DNA of 20,596 nucleotides from IMG/VR virus record IMGVR_UViG_3300011258_000425, positions 1 through 20,596 of that record. One strand, given 5' to 3'. Position numbers and translations under genes: made by a program. Below are positions 9,246-15,448 of this stretch, in pieces. Below the pieces are notes generated by a model. That model did not search any database. It was not told the origin of the DNA and saw only the letters and a list, made by a program, of their open reading frames with translations. The number at the start of each line of letters is the position of its first letter. Positions within the stretch are counted from its first letter, which is position 1. This DNA comes from a virus.

Positions 9246-9704
9246 CTACGGGTAATAGATGAATTGAGTGAATGGGAACCTTAAGGCACCATACGGTTTC
9301 GGGTCGAGCAGCTCACAACCTAATGCTCGAATGTATTTTAGATGTAGCTCATTCTCGGAGTGAGCGTGGTTACTCAGAACTCCGTACTGGGAGGCCCATT
9401 GTTTGAAGAACTTACGGCCTTCTACCAGCATAGCTTTAGCTACTTTGGTACCCTCCAGAGCGTCAGTCCCCATGAACCATGGAGCTGATCGCCCTGTTAG
9501 GTGAGTGAGACCGAACACCGCCACAGGCGTACCGTCTACGTAGGCACAGTAGAGAATATCAGAAGCCTTGCAGGAACGCTTGAAGGCCCTCTTAGGGCTT
9601 CGACCTGTAGAGGCAGCGAACTCGATCTTATCGGGCACGCGTAGGTTCTCTGCGACGAACTGAATGTCTTCGTCTGTGGGGTGTTTGATCTCGATATTAG
9701 ACAC
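9246..9704 (-). CDS. T7 gp13-like protein, GNAT-fold, 152 aa, GTG start
   Basis: It resembles the T7 gp13 family (DUF2833), an acetyltransferase-like fold needed for virion assembly in T7. Visible features are ILYCAYVDGTPVAVFGLT, matching the central GNAT strands, then the APWFMGTD segment and a C-terminal part ending YIRALGCELLDPKPYGALRF. The length (152 aa) is close to T7 gp13 (138 aa). It follows tubular protein B, with which it overlaps 8 bases: its GTG at 9704 lies inside the last codons of that gene (GTGTCTAA). Whether it has acyltransferase activity is unknown; in T7 the role is structural or assembly-related. Confidence 0.88.
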   Translation of the reverse strand: MSNIEIKHPTDEDIQFVAENLRVPDKIEFAASTGRSPKRAFKRSCKASDILYCAYVDGTPVAVFGLTHLTGRSAPWFMGTDALEGTKVAKAMLVEGRKFFKQWASQYGVLSNHAHSENELHLKYIRALGCELLDPKPYGALRFPFTQFIYYP

Positions 9705-12081
9705 GTTGAGATTTGCTTTCCATTAGTCCACGCCACGATCCTGCTACGAAGCGGGACGGGAATGGAGAGTTGTTCTCGATTGAAAGGGACCAGTAAGTGT
9801 TTCTGGTCGGAGTTTTGATACGGAATGTACCTTCGTCCATCTCTGGAATATCGGTAGGGGAGGCCCCTAGGATGCTACCAGAGAACACCTTGTTGTACGG
9901 CTGTCGGAACTTCGGTGAAAAGATAGCGTCGAAGTACCCAGTACCTGTGTAGTCCAAGGAATAATCCCTGACCTTGATGATCGCCTCGGTGTTAGACATC
10001 GTGCCGTTCTGGGCCTGCTGAGTGGCGTAAGGACGCGTCAGCGTAAACCGAGCTTTATACGGTAGGCCTACCACGAAGTCCCATGCTGCTACATTCCCTG
10101 CCACCCTGATCTCATTGTTCAGAACGGAAGCAATGGGTAGTTTAACGCCGGGAGCATGTAGGTTACTTTGGGATTTCACAGTGACGATCTCATAGTCACC
10201 CCGCGCGTTTGCAGGGAGAGTGACGACAGTCTCGTTATTGATGGCATCGTACGTCTGGGTGAACTGCGAGGAGTCCATGCGACGATCTATGTGCGTGAAG
10301 TAGTCCAACCCTGTGTCCGTAAGGTTTGGGCGGAAGCGAACCTTCTCAAGGTGGATACCGTCAGGCCTTTGGATTACAAGGTAAGCCACGTTCTCAAGGA
10401 ACTCGCAGAACATAATGGTATCCTCTAGGTCTAACTCCCAGCGGCTCCATGCACTTTGACGCTTCTCCTGCCCTGCCCAGAAATACTCGTAAACGAACAT
10501 CTGGTTAGGGGTATCAACGGATCGAGCCATGATAACATTTTCCAGCGTACTTGCGGACATGCTCTGGATACCTGAAGGCAGGTAAGTTGGGCAGTGAGCC
10601 GTAACCTCTTGAGCATCTTCAGTCTGCGCAGCGCCGTCGACGTAGAACTCTCGGACACCTGAGGCACCGTCCCTATCGAAGGGGAAGTACACGAAGCGTC
10701 CAGCGGTTACTGGGCGGCAATCAGCGGATGCGGCGAAGGACGTCACTGGGTCGATCTCGGCCTCAGCTGGTGTGAGGAACCCATTGGACCCTAGGATGAA
10801 CTGGGCGTTACGGGCGAAGATAACCAACTTCTTATCGAAGGCCACCGCGTGTTCCAGAATGGACACAGGGGAGCTTTCACCAGAAGCGTCAGACGCTGGG
10901 GTGTCGATAGGGTCACCGTCTAGCAGCGCTGTGGCTGTCGTGCGGAAGAAGTTAAAGTAATCTCCGGCCTGCGATAGGATCACGTTCTCATCTGCTAGGA
11001 AACCTAAGCGGTTCCTGAAGTAGAACATTGATCGTATAGGGAAGCCCTCAAACGAAGGGAACGGTACGCTCTCTTCATCACCTACCTTCCGGTCAACCCA
11101 AGGTAATGTCTCAACCTTGAAGGTGTTGTCGGGGTTCCTGATTAAAGCCAATGGCATTGTGTCAGGGGCGAGAGACGTGGACAGTCCCGGTTGTATGGTT
11201 TCTTCCCAGACGGTACCATCGAAGCGGACGAAGTAATCATCGAAGCTGGAAGTCTGGTCCCCTGCAATGCGGAGGATAAGACCTTCCTTAGCTTTGGGCG
11301 GAAGCTCGGAGAAACGCTGAATGCTATCCTTAAAGCTAGGACACGCGTCACCCCCTTGGTCGTCTTCAGTCTTAATAGTGAAGTCGGTAGTAGGGTCGGC
11401 CACGTAGATGACAGACCCAATGACCTCTACAATCGCCGGGGGGTTGATGCCTGCACGTAGCCCAGAGGCGAGTGCCTCAGCGATAGTAGTGGTCTTGACA
11501 CTGTCGATGTGGATAGGATCAGAACCATCTTGAGTCTCGTAAGAGGCCACGGTAGGGGTACTATCGTCCGCCCATACAATGCTTGCGGCGTACTCTTTAC
11601 CGTAGTTCCCCGCCTTAACGAAGATTAGACCCTCGAAAGGTCGGTCAGGGGCCGTAGCAGGGGCGCGGCTTACGGCAACCTCTCGGTTCACGATGTACGT
11701 GTAGTCGGCCACAGTGAGCGTACGGATAGCGGTAGACGCATCGGTACACCCTAGGTACTCTTGCTGGTTCCCTGTTACCGTCTTCTCTTCACCTGTTGTG
11801 ATGTCAAAGACCTTAACATGCCCTCCGTCAGTTACGACACCTAGGAACCTGTTGTCAGGGTCCCGGTCGATCTTGAAGAAGTGTTTTGTGGAGTTGTAGA
11901 CGTTTGATGCGGAGTCTAGGATGCGCGCAACGTGTTCCGTAGGGGGACGCTTTCGTAAGCCTTCAATAGGGTCGGCTAGGCAGTTGTCCATCTCCTCCAG
12001 TTGGTTGAGGTATCTAGACAGGGGCGTCTGTTGAGAGACACCCCCGAACAGGTTAGGGATTGGTTGGTTTATCAAAGACAT
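9697..12081 (-). CDS. Tail tubular protein B (nozzle, T7 gp12-like), 794 aa
   Basis: Forms the distal nozzle of the short tail. The length equals that of T7 gp12 (794 aa). The N-terminus MSLINQPIPNLFGGVSQQTP is typical of the family (family consensus: I.NL..GVSQQP), followed by NQLEEMDNCLADPIEGLRKR and a PPTEH segment. A mid-region FYFRNRLGFLADENVILSQA also fits the family pattern. The start ATG overlaps the stop of tubular protein A (TAATG), indicating translational coupling. It should assemble below tubular protein A and hold the fibers. Confidence 0.96.
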   Translation of the reverse strand: MSLINQPIPNLFGGVSQQTPLSRYLNQLEEMDNCLADPIEGLRKRPPTEHVARILDSASNVYNSTKHFFKIDRDPDNRFLGVVTDGGHVKVFDITTGEEKTVTGNQQEYLGCTDASTAIRTLTVADYTYIVNREVAVSRAPATAPDRPFEGLIFVKAGNYGKEYAASIVWADDSTPTVASYETQDGSDPIHIDSVKTTTIAEALASGLRAGINPPAIVEVIGSVIYVADPTTDFTIKTEDDQGGDACPSFKDSIQRFSELPPKAKEGLILRIAGDQTSSFDDYFVRFDGTVWEETIQPGLSTSLAPDTMPLALIRNPDNTFKVETLPWVDRKVGDEESVPFPSFEGFPIRSMFYFRNRLGFLADENVILSQAGDYFNFFRTTATALLDGDPIDTPASDASGESSPVSILEHAVAFDKKLVIFARNAQFILGSNGFLTPAEAEIDPVTSFAASADCRPVTAGRFVYFPFDRDGASGVREFYVDGAAQTEDAQEVTAHCPTYLPSGIQSMSASTLENVIMARSVDTPNQMFVYEYFWAGQEKRQSAWSRWELDLEDTIMFCEFLENVAYLVIQRPDGIHLEKVRFRPNLTDTGLDYFTHIDRRMDSSQFTQTYDAINNETVVTLPANARGDYEIVTVKSQSNLHAPGVKLPIASVLNNEIRVAGNVAAWDFVVGLPYKARFTLTRPYATQQAQNGTMSNTEAIIKVRDYSLDYTGTGYFDAIFSPKFRQPYNKVFSGSILGASPTDIPEMDEGTFRIKTPTRNTYWSLSIENNSPFPSRFVAGSWRGLMESKSQRV

Positions 12082-12665
12082 TAGATAGGTCTCCGTAGGA
12101 TGTCCCTGCGGCCCCGGGCAGTCCTGAAGTGACCTCGAGGACGTGCGCGGTTGTCAGCCTTCTTGAGGGAGGCTTGCGCTCGCATCTCGTCGATCTCTGT
12201 GAAAGAGTTCTGACGTGGAGAGCCAGTTGAACGCGCTTGGTATAACCGGGCGGCGCGAAGGGTGATGTAGTAACGGGCAGAACTTGGTAGCTCGGTGAAG
12301 TCCAGCATCTGACATATGTCTAGGTAGACAGCCTGCTTGAACTCGTAAGTGTTGTTCGATAGGTCGTACAGTTTACGGCCACGCTCGACCACGGAAAGGT
12401 TCGCTGAGACGTACGTTGGGCGAATCCAAAGTGTCGTATCCGGGAGGACGATCTCTTGGCTAACATCGGGGAGCATCTTACGGCTGTAATCTGTGTTGAA
12501 GGCCCAGCCTCCATCTTGTACTGTGCGCGATACTTCCTCCAGTGCTGCGGCAGCATCAGCTGCTTCGCTAAAGCCACTCTCGTCCAGTGAAGCCACAGGG
12601 GCCTCTCCATCGTTACGGAGGATGATATTCACCGCGTCTAACTCTGTGAGTGGTGAGGTATTCAT
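12081..12665 (-). CDS. Tail tubular protein A (gatekeeper/adaptor, T7 gp11-like), 194 aa
   Basis: Adaptor ring that joins the portal to the nozzle. The length of 194 aa is close to T7 gp11 (196 aa). Family features are the start TELDAVNIILRNDGEAPVAS, a central GGWAFNTD motif, and LPSSARYYITLRAARLYQAR in the C-terminal half. It is the first gene after the capsid terminator. AGGAG lies 9 bases before the ATG, but GGAG can pair with CTCC just downstream of it, so initiation may be dampened by a small hairpin. The stop overlaps the start of tubular protein B. Confidence 0.95.
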   Translation of the reverse strand: MNTSPLTELDAVNIILRNDGEAPVASLDESGFSEAADAAAALEEVSRTVQDGGWAFNTDYSRKMLPDVSQEIVLPDTTLWIRPTYVSANLSVVERGRKLYDLSNNTYEFKQAVYLDICQMLDFTELPSSARYYITLRAARLYQARSTGSPRQNSFTEIDEMRAQASLKKADNRARPRGHFRTARGRRDILRRPI

Positions 12666-12684
12666 TGGAGGTTTCTCCTAAAGC

Positions 12685-12718
12685 AAAAAAGAGGAGGCCC
12701 TGTAATAGGACCCCCTCT
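12685..12718 (-). terminator. Intrinsic terminator after the capsid gene
   Basis: On the minus strand a 12-bp stem (AGAGGGGGTCCT with AGGGCCTCCTCT, two G-U pairs) with a 5-base loop ATTAC runs directly into a T6 tract. It sits 28 bases after the capsid stop codon and 20 bases before the tubular A start. This matches the position of the T-phi terminator after gene 10 in T7, so it should reduce tail-gene transcription relative to capsid. Confidence 0.92.
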
Positions 12719-12746
12719 GGGTTTGTGACCGTTAGGTCATTACGGA

Positions 12747-13718
12747 CTAAACACGGTCGCGGACGACGAATGCTTCTTCTGGGCGCAACTCGCCGTGACC
12801 CACGAGCATACGGCTTGTAACCAGCGTAGCGTTGTGAGTGACTTTGTAGTCGTTACCAGTCATGCCAACAGATAGGTCGCGTACTTTGACGGTACCAACC
12901 GCGCCCGGACGCCAGCCGATGCCGACAACATCAGTCGCATCAACATCATACTTACTGTTGTGCGTACCAGTGACGTTGCCTGTTGGGACGTTGTTCGTCT
13001 TCACGAGGTTGAACGTGTGAAGCTGACGGACCTTAGCTGTAGCCTGATCGGCGATAGAGCCGTAGTCAGAGCTGATAGTCTCGTTGTCAGATGCCAACAG
13101 GTGGTACTGGGCAGGTTTGAGACCGAAGTAACGATCCTCCTCCGGGATGTCCTTCTCGTCGTAGTTGATAGCGCCAGCCACAAGAGCGGCCTTTAGCTTA
13201 GCAACATCAGTCGAGACACCAGAGCTGTCGATGATCTTACCGACTGTCTTAGCTTCGTAAACGTCGCCTGTACCTGCGAAGCGAGAAGTTGTATTCATCG
13301 CAGCTTTGATCAGCATACGAGCAACGTTCGCGTCATAGAGACGTGCAATTGCGCGGCCATCCTCAGTAGAGAACGGACCACGGTAGTCGAAGTGAGACAT
13401 CGCTTGGTCGATCTCGGCGATAGCTGTAGCAGCTTCGAGGAAGTCGTCGACTGTGATGATGGTCTCAGATAGGTTACCAGCCTGACCTGTAGTCATGGTA
13501 CCGGGAACATGGTAGCTCGCGGTCTTACCGCCTACAGACGGGAACTGGGCAGACTTACCTGATTGCAGTGTACGTGTGTACGTGCGTGAACCGAAGACGT
13601 TAGTCTCCGAATACGCAGTGAACACCTCACCGCCGTAAGTCTTAAGGAATAGGGCGCGGTCATCGCCAGCTTGATTGATCTGACCACCGCGTACTAGAGT
13701 GAAATCTGGTGCAGCCAT
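12747..13718 (-). CDS. Major capsid protein, 323 aa
   Basis: T7 gp10-like HK97-fold shell protein (T7 gp10A is 345 aa), located between the scaffold/holin-like genes and tubular protein A. Features are the N-terminal segment RALFLKTYGGEVFTAYSETN, a middle segment FDYRGPFSTEDGRAIARLYD, and the C-terminal LVTSRMLVGHGELRPEEAF with HGELRPEEA typical of these capsids. I chose the ATG at 13718 because AAAGGA lies 8 bases upstream; the in-frame ATG at 13727 overlaps that Shine-Dalgarno sequence and has none of its own. It is the only gene here with its own promoter, a long structured leader and a terminator on both sides, consistent with the highest expression level. No canonical frameshift heptamer for a longer form is visible. 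Confidence 0.94.
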   Translation of the reverse strand: MAAPDFTLVRGGQINQAGDDRALFLKTYGGEVFTAYSETNVFGSRTYTRTLQSGKSAQFPSVGGKTASYHVPGTMTTGQAGNLSETIITVDDFLEAATAIAEIDQAMSHFDYRGPFSTEDGRAIARLYDANVARMLIKAAMNTTSRFAGTGDVYEAKTVGKIIDSSGVSTDVAKLKAALVAGAINYDEKDIPEEDRYFGLKPAQYHLLASDNETISSDYGSIADQATAKVRQLHTFNLVKTNNVPTGNVTGTHNSKYDVDATDVVGIGWRPGAVGTVKVRDLSVGMTGNDYKVTHNATLVTSRMLVGHGELRPEEAFVVRDRV

Positions 13719-13920
13719 TAGGTGCATCCTTTCGTGACATAAGGTTTCGCTTGAAGTTGAAGCGGCCTTGGGTCCTCTCTCGGGTACTCAGAGCTATCGT
13801 TGGCGATCCCCGCAGGGTTCGAGCTACTAGATGTCTCGTTGTAATTGAGTAGAAGATTGGGCCAAGCTGCCTAACTAAGAAGCAGCACATGCTTGGCGTC
13901 ACAAAGGTATATTCCCGCTC
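13719..13920 (-). promoter_or_regulatory. Structured 5' leader of the capsid mRNA
   Basis: About 200 bases from the predicted transcription start to the capsid ATG with no credible gene. The minus strand contains a perfect 7-bp stem GCCAAGC/GCTTGGC (13861-13897) with an alternative inner pairing of GCTGC with GCAGC, a CGAG/CTCG stem (13820-13838), and a CGCTT/AAGCG stem (13748-13764) just before the Shine-Dalgarno AAAGGA at 13727-13732. The hairpins could stabilise the transcript or tune initiation. Pairings are by eye; no known riboswitch class is recognised. Confidence 0.55.
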
Positions 13921-13926
13921 GGTAAC

Positions 13927-13935
13927 ATTATACCA
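13927..13935 (-). promoter_or_regulatory. Extended -10 promoter (TGGTATAAT) for the capsid gene
   Basis: The minus strand carries a perfect TATAAT preceded by TGG, the extended -10 form TGN-TATAAT used by bacterial sigma-70. No good -35 hexamer is visible 16-18 bases upstream, which extended -10 promoters can do without. It lies 44 bases downstream of the terminator at 13979-14018 and about 200 bases upstream of the capsid start. Position and match support a host-polymerase promoter; activity is not shown. Confidence 0.65.
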
Positions 13936-13978
13936 GCAGGTGCATGAATTTTGGATAAAACTTCCTGATCGGGAAGAT

Positions 13979-14018
13979 AAAAAACCTCGGGCGTATGCAA
14001 GGCAGGGACGCACCAAGG
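13979..14018 (-). terminator. Intrinsic terminator upstream of the capsid promoter
   Basis: The minus strand forms a 10-bp stem, CCTTGG-GCGT pairing with ACGC-CCGAGG, with one bulged T and one G-U pair, a 13-base loop, and then six T's. It would stop transcripts coming from the portal-scaffold-holin genes before they reach the capsid gene, leaving the latter to its own promoter. Confidence 0.82.
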
Positions 14019-14028
14019 TGAATGAGTA

Positions 14029-14100
14029 ACCCCTCGGCTCTCGTGTTAACGGAGCGTTGCTCTCACGAGGGTCGCATTCGCGTATTGGAATGGGAGGGGT
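14029..14100 (-). other. Possible three-way-junction RNA element
   Basis: In the minus-strand RNA a perfect 7-bp outer stem (ACCCCTC at 14100-14094 with GAGGGGT at 14035-14029) encloses two hairpins: CATTC/GAATG (14075-14092), and CTCGTG/CACGAG (14040-14069) continued by an inner GAGC/GCTC stem. All pairs are Watson-Crick. It lies just upstream of the terminator in the non-coding block before the capsid gene. No known RNA family is recognised; it might be a processing signal, an anti-termination element or the body of a small RNA ending at the terminator. Confidence 0.5.
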
Positions 14101-14137
14101 CTTATACGGTTTCGCGTATGGGGAACTCGTAAAGAAT

Positions 14138-14163
14138 GACCCCCGCTCCGAAGAACGAGGGCC
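14138..14163 (-). other. cUUCGg hairpin after the holin-like gene
   Basis: The minus strand reads GGCCCTCGTTC, TTCG, GAGCGGGGGTC: an 11-bp stem with three G-U pairs closed by the very stable cUUCGg tetraloop. The following bases ATTCTTT are a poor U-tract, so it could be a weak terminator or a 3'-end protecting hairpin. It begins 39 bases after the stop of the holin-like gene. A short (GT)n run at 14170-14181 lies between them. Confidence 0.65.
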
Positions 14164-14202
14164 AAGTTCACACACACACATGACTGGAGAGTCACATGAA
14201 CT

Positions 14203-14679
14203 TTAGGATATACCTCCCGGCCCCTTAGAGGTCAACGGGCTATTCTTCCCAAAATGCGGAAGACGAACAGGGAGGTTAGTTAAGCTGCGGATACCGTAAG
14301 ACACGGCAGCACCAGCTAAGACGATCTGGATGTACCAAGGGGGTACACCCTCCAGTGCCGAGAAGCCGTCAGTGACGAGTTCCTTACCACCGGGGATAAA
14401 TGAGAGGACCAGAGGTACCGAGAAGAGGAGTAGCATGTACTCATCCTTCCAGCTCTTATCGCTGTTGCGAGCCATGATCTGTTCCCACTCTTGGGTATGC
14501 TCTTGAGCGTTCGCCGCCATGTTGATTACAGCGGTAGCGCGCGCTTCCTCAATACGGGCCTTGCTTTCGAACTTAGCGATCTCTAGGCGCATCTTCGCCT
14601 CGGCTGTCGCCTTACGCGTCTCGAAGACATCCTTGACAATTCCGAGGATGCCTTCACCGATGAGGGACCAGATAGCCAC
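14203..14679 (-). CDS. Holin-like membrane protein, 158 aa, GTG start
   Basis: The N-terminus (about 1-17) is amphipathic (MAIWSLIGEGILGIVKDVF), followed by a charged helix or coiled coil (residues 20-75). Two hydrophobic segments follow, about 81-96 (YMLLLFSVPLVLSFIP) and 115-132 (WYIQIVLAGAAVSYGIR), then a basic, Pro/Gly-rich tail. The SWKDEYMLL-SFIPGG-WY-SYGIR pattern resembles small membrane proteins annotated as three-segment holins in marine podophages. If so it would form inner-membrane lesions that release the endolysin, which is not in this window. The start is a GTG one base after the scaffold stop (TAAGGTG), so it depends on coupled translation. Its place between scaffold and capsid differs from T7, where the holin gene is 17.5. 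A virion-associated role is an alternative. Confidence 0.65.
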   Translation of the reverse strand: MAIWSLIGEGILGIVKDVFETRKATAEAKMRLEIAKFESKARIEEARATAVINMAANAQEHTQEWEQIMARNSDKSWKDEYMLLLFSVPLVLSFIPGGKELVTDGFSALEGVPPWYIQIVLAGAAVSYGIRSLTNLPVRLPHFGKNSPLTSKGPGGIS

Positions 14680-14680
14680 C

Positions 14681-15448
14681 TTAGTAATCCGAGATTGCTA
14701 GGCGCTGCTGAACTTCGGTAATGTAGGACCGCTCACCACGCTTGTAACGCGGGTCTCTCATGGCTGTTGTAACTTCAGCCTGACTCATAAACGGTTTGAT
14801 ACCATCAGGTGTCGAGTTGGTCGTCTTGACGTAGTTCGGCTCGCCGCCACCCATCTGAGCCTTGACGGCAGCAATGAGCATCTTAGCGGCGGTGTTGTCA
14901 CCTTGAAGGATAGCAGCGGTTGTTGCATTGTTGAACGCGTCCTGCTGTTCCTTCGGGAGGTTCTGAGTGCCCCAAGCGCAGAGCTTGTCGAAGTCTTCCT
15001 TACTCCCGGCAGCTTCAAAAAGCTCGTTACCTCGGAGTGTTTGGATAGCCTTGAGACCTTCGAAGTACGTGTCAGCCATCTCAGGCGCTAGACCGGATGC
15101 CTTCAGCTTTTCGTCGATCTTACCACGACTATCTTCGCTAAGCTCACCGTTCTCGAAGAACTCAGATGCGAAAGGCTCAACGTCGAAGACTTCAACTTCA
15201 GAGGCCTCTTCTTCAGTTTCCTCAGAAGTCTCTTCTTCAGTTTCCTCAGAGGTCTCTTCTTCGCCCATCTTGGATGGTTTGGTTTCAGTCGTCTCTTTCG
15301 TTACCTGCTCTTCAGGTGTCTCTGCGGTTTCAGTCGGCGCTTTCGAGGCCTCTTCAGGACTCAGTCGGACTTCCACAAAGTCTTCTGTTGTGTCTGACAG
15401 GCTGTCAAGTGTAGGTCCTACCGACACGCCTTGGTCTTCTGTTGACAT
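14681..15448 (-). CDS. Head scaffolding protein (T7 gp9-like), 255 aa
   Basis: Internal scaffold for procapsid assembly, located between portal and capsid genes as in T7 (gp9, 307 aa). Residues about 30-90 are extremely acidic, rich in Glu, Ser and Thr, with an eight-residue repeat around EETSEETE. The C-terminal part carries the family-like end: SQAEVTTAMRDPRYKRGER followed by SYITEVQQRLAISDY, the helix expected to contact the capsid protein. The start overlaps the portal stop (TAATG). Low sequence complexity in the middle is usual for this family. Confidence 0.9.
   Translation of the reverse strand: MSTEDQGVSVGPTLDSLSDTTEDFVEVRLSPEEASKAPTETAETPEEQVTKETTETKPSKMGEEETSEETEEETSEETEEEASEVEVFDVEPFASEFFENGELSEDSRGKIDEKLKASGLAPEMADTYFEGLKAIQTLRGNELFEAAGSKEDFDKLCAWGTQNLPKEQQDAFNNATTAAILQGDNTAAKMLIAAVKAQMGGGEPNYVKTTNSTPDGIKPFMSQAEVTTAMRDPRYKRGERSYITEVQQRLAISDY
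15206..15262. repeat. 24-bp tandem repeat in the scaffold gene
   Basis: About 2.4 copies of a 24-bp unit (units start at 15206, 15230 and 15254) that differ at one base between the first two. It encodes the acidic Glu/Ser/Thr octapeptide repeat of the scaffold and is likely to vary in copy number by slippage. Confidence 0.9.

Noticed and set aside
12590-12755. Possible -1 frameshift extension of the capsid protein, like T7 gp10B
   Set aside because: The -1 frame after the last capsid codon stays open for about 45 codons, similar to the T7 extension, but the site (CGT GTT TAG) is not a canonical slippery heptamer and the extension reads through the terminator and the next ribosome site.
13660-14181. 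Open frame of 173 codons on the minus strand across the capsid leader
   Set aside because: The composition (Arg, Ser, Pro and Cys in random order) is not protein-like, it overlaps the capsid start in another frame, and it runs through a terminator, a promoter and several hairpins.
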